A DNA stretch of 64,000 bases from Jaminaea rosea (GCF_003144245.1 NW_020289982.1:372001-436000), one strand, 5' to 3'. Positions 43,109 through 54,085 are shown, numbered from the stretch's first letter. Notes: generated from the letters alone by a model not told the origin. Numbers and translations: made by a program.

Positions 43109-46100
43109 ATGGCTGCTGCAACGACGTCGTCCACGCCGACGTCTGCCAGCAATGGCCTGCCGCATCGCCAAGCCGCTGCTTCGCCCTACAATGCAGCCGC
43201 TGGCCCATCGTCACAGCGCTCTTCGTCAACAATCAACGGCGGCGGCGGCGATGCACGTATGCCATCTTCGTCTTCACAACGGCCATCTCGTGCTACGTCG
43301 TCGCACGCTCGTGACCCGCGCAACCTCTCCATCATGTCCGACCATCACTTTCTGCCGCAGGACGGAGGCGGCATGGGCCAAGCAGTGCAGTCGCCCACTA
43401 CTCTTCAACCATACGAAGTAGATGGCAACGGTGTGCCAAGCCAAGCATACTACAACGGGCATCACGGCGACGAGCCGGAAGATTCCTCCAGCATCCGCGA
43501 TGAAGACGAGGAAGAGGACGACGATGATGACGACGATGACCTCTCTACCACAAGCGGCGGCCGTCATGGCAACCTGCTTCGCCCAGAACCAGAAGACTAC
43601 GTCGTCACCGAATCACCCTACATGACACACTGGTTCTCCAAGCGCCACCTCACCGGAGGCAATCCCAAGCCGCGGTCGCGCCTTGACCTGCCAGACTGGC
43701 GAATGCGAGAGCGCCTGCGTACAGTGACGGCCGCCTTGGTCATGTGCTTGAACATCGGCGTCGATCCGCCAGATGTGTCCAAGACGAATCCTTGCTCCAA
43801 GCTCATCTGCTGGATGGACCCGTCCTCCCTCGAGGTGTCCAAAGCCTTGCCTGCCATCGGCAAGAACCTGCAGGCGCAGTTTGAGACGCTGAGCATGAAG
43901 ACGAGGTACAAGCAGTACTTGGATCCAATTGTTGAGGAGACGAAGCGCTTCTGTACCGCGCTGAGGAGGACGGCAAAGGATGAGCGAGTCCTCTTCTACT
44001 ACAATGGCTTCGGTGTGCCTAAGCCTACGCCTGGAGGAGAGATCTGGGTGTTCAACAAGGCGTACACGCAGTACATTCCTGTGACTCTCTATGATCTGCA
44101 AGCATGGCTAGGCAACCCCTGCATCTTTGTCTGGGACGCAAGCGCTGCAGGCAATGTAGTCGTCAACTTCAAGAAGCTGGCGGAGCGCAGAGCAGAAGAG
44201 GAGGCCAAGATCAATGGCGGCGCTTCGTCTTCAGTCCCACGTCCTGGAGCAGATGGCGAGCATTTCCCTCTGCGAGAAAGCATTCACCTCGCGGCATGCG
44301 GTCCAGACGAGATACTCCCCATGAACCCAGACCTCCCCGCCGACCTCTTTACCTGCTGCCTCACCTCGCCCATCGAGATCTCATTGCGGTGGTTCGTACT
44401 CCAGAATCCGCTCCCCTCGAAGCTCAACGTGGACATGGTCATGAACATTCCCGGTCGTCTGCAAGATCGCCGTACACCACTCGGAGAGCTGAATTGGATC
44501 TTCACCGCCATCACCGATACCATTGCATGGACTGTGCTGCCTCGCAACATCTTCCGCCGACTCTTCAGAGACGACCTGATGGTTGCGGCTCTGCTACGTA
44601 ACTTCCTCCTCGCTGAGCGCATCATGCGCTTCTACCATTGCACGCCAATGTCGCACCCAAAGCTTCCACCGACGCACAATCACCCGCTCTGGAACAGCTG
44701 GGATCTTGCGGTCGACCAGTGTCTCGCACAGCTACCGACCCTACTCGAGAAGGAAAAGGCGCAACGTATTGCGGAGGAAGGCGGGCCGCCTGTTGAGCCA
44801 AAGCTCGCCGCCTTCGAGTACAGGCATAGCACCTTCTTCAGTGAGCAGCTCAAGGCTTTCGAGGTGTGGCTCAGCCAAGGTGGAGTGAGCAGGCAAGGCC
44901 GCAGGAGGAGGGCGGACGCTCATGTCAGCTCGAAGCAGAGTCATGAAGGCACACACGACCTGGATGCAGCGGAGGAAGACGAAGAGGAAGCAGACGAGGA
45001 AGGCACGGCTCGCCAGCTCCTAGACCCTCCGGATCAACTTCCCATTGTGCTGCAAGTTCTCCTGTCTCAAGTCCATCGTCTACGCGCCCTCATCCTCCTC
45101 AGCCAATTCCTCGACCTGGGACCGCGAGCAGTCAATCTAGCACTCAGCATTGGCATCTTCCCCTACGTACTCAAGCTCCTGCAATCGCCGGCTGTGGACC
45201 TCAAGCCGGTCCTCATCTACATCTGGGCGCGCATACTCGCCGTGGACCGGTCGTGTCAGAACGACCTGCTGCGCGATAGTGGCTTTGTCTACTTTGTGGG
45301 CGTGCTCAGTCCATTTGCTCAAGGCAACGGCGGCGGTGCAGCCGGCGGTCAAGGCGGCGCAAGTCTGCCCATCCCCAACGTCAGCGAGCATCGCGCCATG
45401 TGCGCTTTCATCCTCTCGGTATTCTGTCAGGACTTTCCGGCGGGGCAGCAGGCATGCTTACAGCAGACGGATGCGATGGACTCGTGTTTGGAGCATTTGG
45501 AGGACGACGACTTCTTGCTGAGGCAGTGGAGCGCTCTGTGTTTGGCGCAGCTTTGGGATGGGAGCGATGAAGGAAAGGCGATGGGGATCAGAAAGGACGC
45601 GCATGGGAAGTTGTGCTACATGCTGGGTGATGTGAGCCCTGAGGTACGCGCAGCGGTCTTGTACGCTCTGAGCACCTTGCTTGGCGCGAGTGGGAGCAGC
45701 GTCGATCCCTTCGACCCCGTCTCATCGATGAGCGCTTCGGGTCAGTCATCCTCAAGTCGTTCTCAATCCGGCGGTAACACACAGCGTCATCGCTGCCTGG
45801 GCACAGGCTCTGCCCTCGATCTCGACGAATCGGCGCAACGCAGCCTCGAGATCGGCATTGCGATTGCCATGCTCAGCACGCGCGGTGACTGCTCGCCTAT
45901 GGTGCGCAAGGAGCTCGTGATCGCACTCAGTGCCGTCGTACGCGAGTACAAGGGCTTCTTTGTACTTGCGGCCTACCTCTACTACGACGATGAGGAGACG
46001 AGACTGCGCTCTGCGAGGAAGAAGGAGAGGGAAAGCGCGAAGAGGTCCAGCATGGGCGGGTTGGGCGTCGTAGAGGAGTTGACCGGCGCAACAGAGGCGA

Positions 46101-48910
46101 TGAGCCTCAATGGTGGCAGCGACGATGGATCTTCTGCGGCCAATAAGGGGCAGGACGCTCTCCTCGCACGTGTGCTCAGCAAGCTCGCCCTCGAGGAAGG
46201 CCTCACCGAGGAGGACATAGCCAATGTTCCTGCCTTCTCGACTCTCTTCGTCTCGCTGCTCGACCTCAGCGTTGACGGCTACACGGAGGTAGCGGCGATG
46301 GCCAAGACGGTCGTCGACTACATCCTTGCCCTCCTCCTGGAGAGCGAGGTAGCACGAGCGTCAGAGAGCATTGTGAGGCGCTTTGGAGCCGCAGGACAGG
46401 GAGCAAGCAGCCGTGTCGTGCTTCCAACTAGCGTGCATGGTGGCGGGGCCAGCGCAGCCGAGGACAGCTACTTCTCTTACAATCCGCGCTCCTCCGATGG
46501 CGTGTCGGCTTCAGAGAGCCTCGTCAGTCCGCACGGCACGGCCTTCGGTCCTCACGGCTCTACAAGACATGCAGCACCTCATCCTCGACGGGCCCCCTCT
46601 CTTGCGCAGACCGTCAAGGCTATTGCTACTTTGGGCTACTCGAGGCCGGCGAGCCCTGTGCCTTCGCCTGAGTCGAGATCGCCAGGAGAGGGAAGTCCGG
46701 CTACCTACAGCCCAGCATCGGCTCCTCGCGTGCCGGCGCCGCGATTCAACGTCATGGGATACCAGTCGCCCTACGTGTCAGGCTCAGATGGACATCAGGC
46801 TGCCTCGCGATCTGGCGCTACAACGCCCACCTCTCCTTCGAGTAGCAGCGCAGCCGCTCTACTGGCTAAGCGATCGGCGTCTGCAGAGTCACTCGCTCAC
46901 ATTGCTCGACGCGCCAATGCCAATGCTGCGAGCAGCAACAATGCGAATAGCGGCGGCACCACCACGCCAGGCGCCAACGCAGGCGAGCAGCGAGGCTCGG
47001 CCGCAGGGTCTACTACCGACTCGCCCGACGACTTCTACCGCCCCTCAGCAGACGTCCAGGTAGGCGATGCGCTCGCGGCACTCATCTCCGTCGATCTCCA
47101 ACGCTTCCGCAATCGCGCCTCTCTCGCTAGCGGCGGCACTGTGGGCGGCAACGACAATAATGCCTTCAACAATGGTACTCCTGGCTCTGGTCTATCCTCC
47201 GCAGGCTCCACTCCCCTTCCCTCGCCGTCCACATCCCGCACAGCAATGAAGCACCTCCTCTCCGACCCTGGACTCGGAAACGACGATATCCTCGACACGC
47301 TACCGCTCAAGAGCAGACTGTTTGGGTGGTGCAGCGAATACTATCGGGAGCCGCAGATGAAGCCTGCGGAGAGCGAGGAACCGGGCTCTGTCAAGTACAA
47401 TGTGCAGACTTGGAAGCGACAGCGCAATGAGAGGATAGTGGCGCAGAGCCAGGTGCAGGTGGATGCGGCTTTCTCCTCCAGCTCAGCATCATCGACGCCA
47501 GGTGGCAAGGGTCAGGCCAAATGGACGCAACCCGTCTCTACGCTTCGTAGTGGCGCTCCACCCTACAGCATGGTCATGCACCAATTCGAGCCGCATCTCG
47601 TCACCGCCTCCGAGCGGGACGTGGTCTCCGTCTGGGACTGGGAGCGTGCCCGTCTACTCAGTCGATTCCACAACGGCAACGCCCGCGGGACGAACATCAC
47701 CTCCACCTTGTTCATCAACGAAGAAGTAGATGGGCTCCTTCTGGTCGGATCAGCAGAGGGAGACGTGCGAATCTACCGCAACTACGACCGTCCCACCTGG
47801 ATCCCAGGCACGCGCGGCCCCAATCTCATCTCCACCTTCCGCGCTCTTCCCGACCTGGTACGCTCCCGCTTCCCCTCCGGACTGATCTGCGACTGGCAGC
47901 AATCCACCGGCCACCTTCTCGCCGGAGGAGACTCTCGCGTCCTACGCATCTGGGATGCTCATCGCGAGCTCTGCGTGTGCGATATCCCCACGCGCACCTC
48001 TAGTCCCGTCACCTCGCTTTCCTCCGAATCAGACGTGGGTCATATCTTCGTTGCCGGCTTCGGGAACGGGACTGTCGCCGTGTACGATCGCAGGAATCCG
48101 CCTGAGGCGAGTCTGGTCAGGCTGTGGGAGGAGCATGGGACGTGGGTGCATAATGTGCACTTGCAGAAGAGGGGGAATCGCGAGCTGGTGAGCGCGAGTG
48201 ATGATGGGGAGGTGAGATTGTGGGATATTCGTGGACGATCGTCTATCTCGAGGGCGAGCTTGGGCGGGCAGCTCAGGGGCAAGTTGAGCGGCTTTGCTGT
48301 TCATGAGCGAGCGCCTGTCTTCGCTGCCGTGTCCACGCCCAGGGCCAAAGTGGGAGCCGGTGGAGCAGTGCATGGCGCAGGACCGCATGGTGTCCAAGGC
48401 GTGAGTGCCACTCCGCAGCAGGTCCTCCTTGGCGCCTTTGCCGACCCGACGAAGAGTCTCACGACGTGGACACGCCACTTTGCTTCATCGCAAGGCGTGG
48501 CTGCCGGACACGGTGGGTCGCATCATCACCACGGGCACCATGGCCACCACGGCGGCCCGACTTCAGCGCACCAAGCGGCCACGAGCACGACCAGCACCCT
48601 GCCTGGCGCTTTGCTCGACTCGCCGCTCACCAACTTCTCGCCCGCGATGGGATCCGTCGCCCTTCACCCGCACTGGCCGCTCGTGGCCTACGCAGGGCCG
48701 GATGTGGCGGGCACGATCGAGGTGAAGCGCATGCCAGAGGACGCGGCGACGGCTGCCGCGGCAGCTGCTGCTGCAGGTGAGGGCGGGGCTGCGACGGACC
48801 CCGCGGCGGCGCAAGGGGAGGTGGCGCTGCCGAGCTTTGATCAGCTGTTTAAAGGTGCGAATCAAAGTGGTGATAGTGGGTCGAAGAGGAGGAGTTGGAT
48901 TCGGATCTAA
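43109..48910 (+). CDS. KOG1: TORC1 subunit Kog1/Raptor
   Basis: The substrate-recruiting subunit of TOR complex 1, acting at the vacuole/lysosome surface in nutrient signalling. A single exon encodes 1933 residues (human 1335, yeast 1557). In order: a disordered, acidic N terminus to about 165; the conserved caspase-like RNC domain at about 170-440 (YMTHWFSKRHLTGG, LPDWRMRERLRT, GEIWVFNKAYTQYIPVTLYD); HEAT/armadillo repeats at about 620-1080 with long inserts; a Ser/Ala/Asn-rich spacer at about 1110-1400; and WD40 repeats at about 1475-1900. A His/Gly-rich insert sits in the last blades. At the caspase-like dyad, where human and yeast have His and Cys, this protein has Phe301 and Ala344. Confidence 0.97.
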   Translation: MAAATTSSTPTSASNGLPHRQAAASPYNAAAGPSSQRSSSTINGGGGDARMPSSSSQRPSRATSSHARDPRNLSIMSDHHFLPQDGGGMGQAVQSPTTLQPYEVDGNGVPSQAYYNGHHGDEPEDSSSIRDEDEEEDDDDDDDDLSTTSGGRHGNLLRPEPEDYVVTESPYMTHWFSKRHLTGGNPKPRSRLDLPDWRMRERLRTVTAALVMCLNIGVDPPDVSKTNPCSKLICWMDPSSLEVSKALPAIGKNLQAQFETLSMKTRYKQYLDPIVEETKRFCTALRRTAKDERVLFYYNGFGVPKPTPGGEIWVFNKAYTQYIPVTLYDLQAWLGNPCIFVWDASAAGNVVVNFKKLAERRAEEEAKINGGASSSVPRPGADGEHFPLRESIHLAACGPDEILPMNPDLPADLFTCCLTSPIEISLRWFVLQNPLPSKLNVDMVMNIPGRLQDRRTPLGELNWIFTAITDTIAWTVLPRNIFRRLFRDDLMVAALLRNFLLAERIMRFYHCTPMSHPKLPPTHNHPLWNSWDLAVDQCLAQLPTLLEKEKAQRIAEEGGPPVEPKLAAFEYRHSTFFSEQLKAFEVWLSQGGVSRQGRRRRADAHVSSKQSHEGTHDLDAAEEDEEEADEEGTARQLLDPPDQLPIVLQVLLSQVHRLRALILLSQFLDLGPRAVNLALSIGIFPYVLKLLQSPAVDLKPVLIYIWARILAVDRSCQNDLLRDSGFVYFVGVLSPFAQGNGGGAAGGQGGASLPIPNVSEHRAMCAFILSVFCQDFPAGQQACLQQTDAMDSCLEHLEDDDFLLRQWSALCLAQLWDGSDEGKAMGIRKDAHGKLCYMLGDVSPEVRAAVLYALSTLLGASGSSVDPFDPVSSMSASGQSSSSRSQSGGNTQRHRCLGTGSALDLDESAQRSLEIGIAIAMLSTRGDCSPMVRKELVIALSAVVREYKGFFVLAAYLYYDDEETRLRSARKKERESAKRSSMGGLGVVEELTGATEAMSLNGGSDDGSSAANKGQDALLARVLSKLALEEGLTEEDIANVPAFSTLFVSLLDLSVDGYTEVAAMAKTVVDYILALLLESEVARASESIVRRFGAAGQGASSRVVLPTSVHGGGASAAEDSYFSYNPRSSDGVSASESLVSPHGTAFGPHGSTRHAAPHPRRAPSLAQTVKAIATLGYSRPASPVPSPESRSPGEGSPATYSPASAPRVPAPRFNVMGYQSPYVSGSDGHQAASRSGATTPTSPSSSSAAALLAKRSASAESLAHIARRANANAASSNNANSGGTTTPGANAGEQRGSAAGSTTDSPDDFYRPSADVQVGDALAALISVDLQRFRNRASLASGGTVGGNDNNAFNNGTPGSGLSSAGSTPLPSPSTSRTAMKHLLSDPGLGNDDILDTLPLKSRLFGWCSEYYREPQMKPAESEEPGSVKYNVQTWKRQRNERIVAQSQVQVDAAFSSSSASSTPGGKGQAKWTQPVSTLRSGAPPYSMVMHQFEPHLVTASERDVVSVWDWERARLLSRFHNGNARGTNITSTLFINEEVDGLLLVGSAEGDVRIYRNYDRPTWIPGTRGPNLISTFRALPDLVRSRFPSGLICDWQQSTGHLLAGGDSRVLRIWDAHRELCVCDIPTRTSSPVTSLSSESDVGHIFVAGFGNGTVAVYDRRNPPEASLVRLWEEHGTWVHNVHLQKRGNRELVSASDDGEVRLWDIRGRSSISRASLGGQLRGKLSGFAVHERAPVFAAVSTPRAKVGAGGAVHGAGPHGVQGVSATPQQVLLGAFADPTKSLTTWTRHFASSQGVAAGHGGSHHHHGHHGHHGGPTSAHQAATSTTSTLPGALLDSPLTNFSPAMGSVALHPHWPLVAYAGPDVAGTIEVKRMPEDAATAAAAAAAAGEGGAATDPAAAQGEVALPSFDQLFKGANQSGDSGSKRRSWIRI

Positions 48911-49148
48911 GAGGAAGGCGAGAGTAAGACAGAGCAGACGGTACTGTAAGACGCACTCAGGCATGACCTCGTTTTCTCTACGCACGATATACAATTGAGC
49001 AACCCATGACATCGTCCCTTCCACGACTGACACTGGGCGTGATGATTGAAGAGATGAGCGACGCTTCCCTGTTTCTCGCAAAAAGAAAGACAAGAGTTGG
49101 CCGCGAAAAAGTTGATCTCCCAGTGGGCTGATTGCCTTACTGAGGATG

Positions 49149-49248
49149 TGCCGAAAATCGGAATCGAACCAATGACCTTAAGAAGGCGAAGCAGGTGGCG
49201 GACCACGCTCGCTTCAGTCTCACGCTCTCCCGACTGAGCTATTTCGGC
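49149..49248 (-). tRNA. tRNA-Phe (GAA) with a 27-nt intron
   Basis: The acceptor stem GCCGAAA pairs with TTTCGGC, followed by discriminator A at 49149. The D arm GCTCAGTCGGGAGAGC and T arm ATTGG-TTCGATT-CCGAT are standard. The anticodon stem TGAGA pairs with TCTTA (one G-T pair) around CTGAAG, giving anticodon GAA at 49215-49213. The intron, 49211-49185, sits after position 37 as in other nuclear tRNA genes and contains TTC, able to pair with the anticodon. CCA is not encoded. Confidence 0.95.
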
Positions 49249-49415
49249 TTCGATGACGGTGCGCAAAAATAGTGCGTATATATACTAAATGGTATGAGAC
49301 ACCCGTGGCTCCGTACTCCCTCACCCACCTTGCCCCACTCCCCCGCGATTATCGTGCGAATCTCGAATCCCATTTGCGTGCAAAACATCTATGCTACTCT
49401 ACATCTCCCTCCCCT

Positions 49416-51997
49416 TCACTTCCTTTCCCACGCCCCCTCATTCTCATATCTGACCCCCTCACCCTGTTCAATCTTACCCATGATCACCACATCCTCCCCA
49501 CTCTGGCCGAGCTTCTGCACCACCTCATCCACGCGGCCCGCCTCAACGACGAGAACCATACCCACACCGCAGTTGAAGGTGCGACACATCTCCTTTGTCT
49601 CTACGCGACCTTGTGCCTGCAGCCAGGAGAAGACGGGGGGTAGAGGCCAGGCGGAGAGGTCGATTCGGCAGCCGAGTTGGGGAGGGAGGACACGAGGGAC
49701 GTTTTCGGTGAATCCGCCGCCGGTTATGTGGGAGAGGGCTTTGATGCCTGTTGAGTCGGTGGGTTGGAGGAGGGGGAGGAGCTGCTTAATGTAGATGCGC
49801 GTGGGGGTCAGGAGGTCCGCGCCTACTGTTGCGGCATCGCTCTTCCATGGGCAGGGGGATTGGAGGTCGAGACCTGCATGCTCGACGATCTTGCGGACCA
49901 AGCTGAATCCGTTCGAGTGGACGCCAGAGCTCTTCAAGCCCACGAGAATGTCACCCGCCTTGATCTGGTCGAGGCGCGGGAGGAGACCACTGCGCTCAAC
50001 AGCCCCAACGGCGAAGCCAGCCAGGTCGTACTCTCCGTCTGAGTACATGCCGGGCATCTCGGCCGTCTCACCTCCAACGAGCGCGCAGCCTGCCTGCTTG
50101 CAACCCTCTGCGATGCCTGAGATAACGCTTGTGGCGAGGGGAAGCTCGAGGTGAGAGGTGGAGAAGTAGTCGAGGAAGTAGAGGGGCTCGGCGCCTTGCA
50201 CAATGAGATCGTTGACGGACATGGCAACGAGGTCGATGCCTACGCCGCTGTGGATACCGGCGTCCTTCGCGACCTTGAGCTTTGTGCCCACGCCGTCCGT
50301 GCCTGAGACCAGGACCGGGTCCTTGTAGCCCGTGGCCTTCAGGTCGAACACGCCGCCAAAGCCGCCGAGGGAGGCATCGCAGCCTGCTCGGCGAGTGGCC
50401 TTGGCCAGAGGCTTGATAGCCTCAACGAGGGCGTTGCCTGTTGAGACGGAGACGCCGGACGAGGCGTAGGTCATGCCTGCTGCGGGTGCTGAGAGACTTG
50501 ACGCTTGCTGCTTGGCAAGAGCAAGAGCGCGGTGGGCGATGTCGCGGCGGACGGTCTTGCCTTCGAAGTCTACTGCGTCAACTCCCTTGTATGCTTGTGC
50601 CAAAGCTCCCTCCAGAGTAGGTCCCGCAGCTGCAACTGCGATGACGCGCCCGCCAGCCGTGACGAGCTCTCCCTCCTTGCTTAGCGCCGTACCCGCGTGG
50701 TACACCTTGACCCCCTCCGGCACCTGGCCCACGCTGATCTTCTTCCCCTTCGCGTAGCTCCCCGGGTAGCCCCCGCTAGCGAGCACGACGCTCACAGCGC
50801 TGTGTCCCTCCTTGATGCCCACCTTGACGCTGTCCAGGCGTCGCTCGGCGCACGCTACCATGATCTCCGCCAGACTTGTCTTGTCATCCAGCAGCTCAAG
50901 AACAGCCTCCGTTTCCGGGTCTCCAAATCGCACATTGTACTCGAGCACCTTGGGGCCTTGCGGCGTGACCATCAGCCCAATGAAGAGCAGGCCGACGAAG
51001 GGGAAGCCCTCCTTTCGCATCCCAGCAATAGACGGCGCGACGACCTCGCGCTCGATCTGCTCAATGACCGCGGGCGTGGCCTCGGGGGCAGGGCAGTAAG
51101 CTCCCATACCGCCCGTGTTGGGTCCTGTGTCCCCTTCGCCGATGCGCTTATGGTCTTGGCAAGGAGGGAGAGAGTAGGAGGAGTAGCCGTCTGAGAAGAG
51201 GAGGACCGAGAGTTCGGGGCCAGTCAGGCGGGACTCGATGAGGAGTGACGAGCCGGCGTCGCCGAAGATCCTACGCGATGCGCGAAAGGCAGGACTGTCA
51301 GCAAGGGAAGCGATACACGCTCGTACGCCGCTTCGCACTCACTTCTTCTCGAGAATGTCCCGCACAGTCTGCTCTGCTTCCTCCCTCGACTCGGGCAGAA
51401 TGACTCCCTTGCCCGCTGCCAGTCCACTGGCCTTGAGCACGACCTCCTTTGCGCCTCCCAGCTTCTCGATGAACTCCAGCGCAGCGGGGATCTGGCTGGC
51501 ATTGAAGCTCTGGTATGCTGCCGTGGGGATGTTGTACTTGGCCATGAAGTCCTTGGAGAAGGACTTGCTGCCCTCCATCTGGGCTGCATAGGGCGAGGGG
51601 CCGAAGACGGGGATGCCGACTGGCGTGAGAGAGGCAGGACTGCAAGTCAGCTACCAGGCCTTCCCGCTTGCTACGACCCTCGCAGCTCACCATCTCTGAA
51701 AGCCTTCTCCGCTCCATCAACCAGAGGCTGCTCCGGACCAGGCACGACGAGGTTGATGCCCTTCTCCTTGCTCCACGCAACAATTTCCTTCCAATCACTA
51801 TTCACTCCCGCAGGCACATCTGCTACATTCTGGCATCGCTTTGGGTCAAGGATGGCCGTCCCGCCATTTCCAGGCGCAACGTAGAGCTTCTCGACGCGCG
51901 AGTCCTTGAGGAGGTGATGGGCGATAGCATGTTCACGGCCACCCGCGCCGAGCAAGAGGATGCGGAGAGGCTCCTGAGGTGGAGAAAGGGAAGCCAT
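49416..51997 (-). CDS. ADE5,7: Bifunctional GAR synthetase / AIR synthetase
   Basis: Catalyses two steps of de novo purine synthesis in the cytosol: phosphoribosylamine to GAR (PurD part) and FGAM to AIR (PurM part). Exons 51997-51691, 51619-51343 and 51270-49416 give 812 residues. The GARS half (1-about 430) shows [16 protein letters not shown], the ATP-grasp stretch [17 protein letters not shown], the [10 protein letters not shown] loop and [17 protein letters not shown]. The AIRS half (from about 461) shows [39 protein letters not shown] and [17 protein letters not shown]. The fused order is that of yeast ADE5,7. It lies tail to head with the HD1 mating-type gene. Confidence 0.97.
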
Positions 51998-52390
51998 CGC
52001 TATGCTGAGGACAAAGGAAGGCGGTGAGGAGAAGAAGTGACTCGCGCTCAATCAATCTCTGCGTGCGTCCCCTCTGCCCGTGCGAGCTCAAATCAAGCCA
52101 AAATCTGCCCGCCGCCTTGCCGCCGCCCGCACGCCCTCTCCGCTCCCCTCGCGCGTTGGCGTCGATTGAAGAGAGACGGTAGGGCGCGTGGACAAAGGGC
52201 CGCGATGCGCTGAGATGCGAGGTCTAGCAACGTCTCCCCGTCCTTTGTCTCCTCACAATGGCGACGACGACAAGCTAGTCTCGAATGGGCGTTACACTGG
52301 ATCCGGAATAAGGCTCGGGGCGGAGCAGCGACAAAGAAGAGAGAAAATATGAGAGAATGAGACCTATTCAGCGCATCGCGTCGCTCGCAC
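51998..52390. other. Intergenic: ADE5,7 promoter and HD1 3' region
   Basis: About 390 bp between two minus-strand genes. A run of codons in frame with ADE5,7 extends upstream to 52051 but starts with TTG, so ATG 51997 is preferred. No TGACTC-type Gcn4 or purine-gene box was spotted. Confidence 0.5.
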
Positions 52391-54085
52391 TCAATTGTGG
52401 CGCGACGTCCACGACCATTCTGGGATAGTGATGACGCCCGGCGACCTGCCACTTCCACTCGACGTCGGCGGCAGACCCCAATTAGCGCCTACTGCAGCTG
52501 CAGCCGTCGTTGGAGGAACAAAGACGTTGCTGCTGCTTGAAGCCATAGCGGAGGTCGCGGCTGCTGCGCGTGCTGGGAGCTTGCGTACGGGCCTGTCCCT
52601 CGCCGATGGAGTGGCAGTGCGAATATTGCTGGGAGACGGGGGAGCAGCCATCGTAGCCGCATTCTCCGCTCGCTGTTGCTCGAGATACTGTTGGACCCAA
52701 GGGTGGGAAAGTGCAGACGGCGCCGCTTGACCGTCCGCATCGGTGGAGAAGGCAAGGGAGCTGCCGGAAGAGGAAGGGCGACTTGCTGCGTTTCCTTTGT
52801 GCGTCTCAGGCAAGGTGGCGCTGGCGCTGAGTGAGGTAGGAGCGGTCGAGATCGATCCACCAGAGACGTTGCGAGAGGACATGGCCGAGTAATCCGACGA
52901 GGTGCATCCCTGGGTGCCGGTGACGCGCGGGAGACCCTTTGTGCTCTTACCAGCTAGGGGCGAGGCTGGCAGCTCATCCTCCGAGTCATCGTCGGCGTCG
53001 CTCTCGCGGATGCGTACCTTGTCCTGAGCCGCTCGACTCGTCCTCGCACGCTTGGGCGCCGCCGCCAACGCCTTTCTCTGCGCCTCCTCTCTGGCCCTCT
53101 TCTTGGACTTGCCCTTTCCCTTCTTGGCGACGGCGACTCCCTTTGTCTCCTCGGCCAACCTTTCCATCCAGTCCCCGACTCGCTGATTGGCGCCCTGCTC
53201 AACCCAGTCGATGACCTGCTCAAACTCATGGCGACAGAGCTCGGCCAGCTGGGTGGGGTTGAGGCCCTTCTCGACGTCGTCGGCAGGATCGATGAGGTCC
53301 TCCAGACGGTCCGGCTGCTGCTCCTGCCGGATCTGGTCTACCTCGTCACCCTCCCCTGCCTCGCTCTTGGTGGTAGGGAGGATGGGGCGACCTTGAATGG
53401 CAGCTACGATCGCGCGAGTGAGGGGTGGCTCATTACGGCAGAAGCGTCGAGCCCACAGAGTCCAGCCTGAGCGGCGACGAGCGTTGATGAACCAGAGGGT
53501 GCACTGCGCGGGTGCGAGGGCGAGGTCAGCTAGTCGTCTACGGTGGATGCATCCGCTCGTACTCACCTGGCCGGGCTGGAGCTTCCCCTTGGTACCTACG
53601 CCGCGACGGTTCGACTCATCGGCGAGGGCGCGCTTGTCTTCATTGGACGGGAAGGGATGGTCGATATGCTCGAGGAGCCATTGTCGCATGACCGTTGCGT
53701 TGAGGGCTGAGTCGGGAGGCTGTGATCGAAGCTGGCTACCACGAGTGCCCGTCCCTTGATGATGACGAAGTGTGCTGGTTGTCTTGGTAGAAGCCAGCTC
53801 GCTCGTGGCGACTAGCTCTTTGCAATCAGTCGCAAGGTCTCGAAGGTGCTGGCTATTGCGCCTTTCGATCTCCGCCAAACCTGTTGAGAAGATGGCGATC
53901 CGATGAGCGGAGGCGATCAACGCCCGTCGCTCAGCTTTGCTGAGCTGAAGGTCTTGTCGATGGCGTCGAAGCTCCTGGCCCATCGCGTGGAAGTCAGACG
54001 CGAGAGTACTCAAAGCTGAGACGTCGTTCGACTTGACGCACTGCAGCAGCTGCTCAATGACATGGTTGAGGCAGTCTACCGACAT
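52391..54085 (-). CDS. bE: HD1 homeodomain mating-type protein (bE-like)
   Basis: One partner of the heterodimeric homeodomain regulator that triggers post-mating development in basidiomycetes. Exons 54085-53567 and 53503-52391 give 543 residues. The N-terminal 130 residues (MSVDCLNHVIEQLLQCV...) form the helical region that in related proteins decides self/non-self dimerisation. The homeodomain is at about 131-190: RQWLLEHIDHPFPS is the atypical TALE-like helix 1 of HD1 proteins, and CTLWFINARRRSGW is recognition helix 3. The 63-nt intron lies just before that helix. Lys/Arg-rich nuclear-localisation-like clusters follow at about 285-320 (KKGKGKSKKRAREEAQRK, APKRARTS), then a Ser/Ala-rich tail. 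It is divergent from HD2. The assignment to HD1 is firm; the symbol follows Ustilago usage. Confidence 0.95.
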   Translation of the reverse strand: MSVDCLNHVIEQLLQCVKSNDVSALSTLASDFHAMGQELRRHRQDLQLSKAERRALIASAHRIAIFSTGLAEIERRNSQHLRDLATDCKELVATSELASTKTTSTLRHHQGTGTRGSQLRSQPPDSALNATVMRQWLLEHIDHPFPSNEDKRALADESNRRGVGTKGKLQPGQVSTSGCIHRRRLADLALAPAQCTLWFINARRRSGWTLWARRFCRNEPPLTRAIVAAIQGRPILPTTKSEAGEGDEVDQIRQEQQPDRLEDLIDPADDVEKGLNPTQLAELCRHEFEQVIDWVEQGANQRVGDWMERLAEETKGVAVAKKGKGKSKKRAREEAQRKALAAAPKRARTSRAAQDKVRIRESDADDDSEDELPASPLAGKSTKGLPRVTGTQGCTSSDYSAMSSRNVSGGSISTAPTSLSASATLPETHKGNAASRPSSSGSSLAFSTDADGQAAPSALSHPWVQQYLEQQRAENAATMAAPPSPSNIRTATPSARDRPVRKLPARAAAATSAMASSSSNVFVPPTTAAAAVGANWGLPPTSSGSGRSPGVITIPEWSWTSRHN

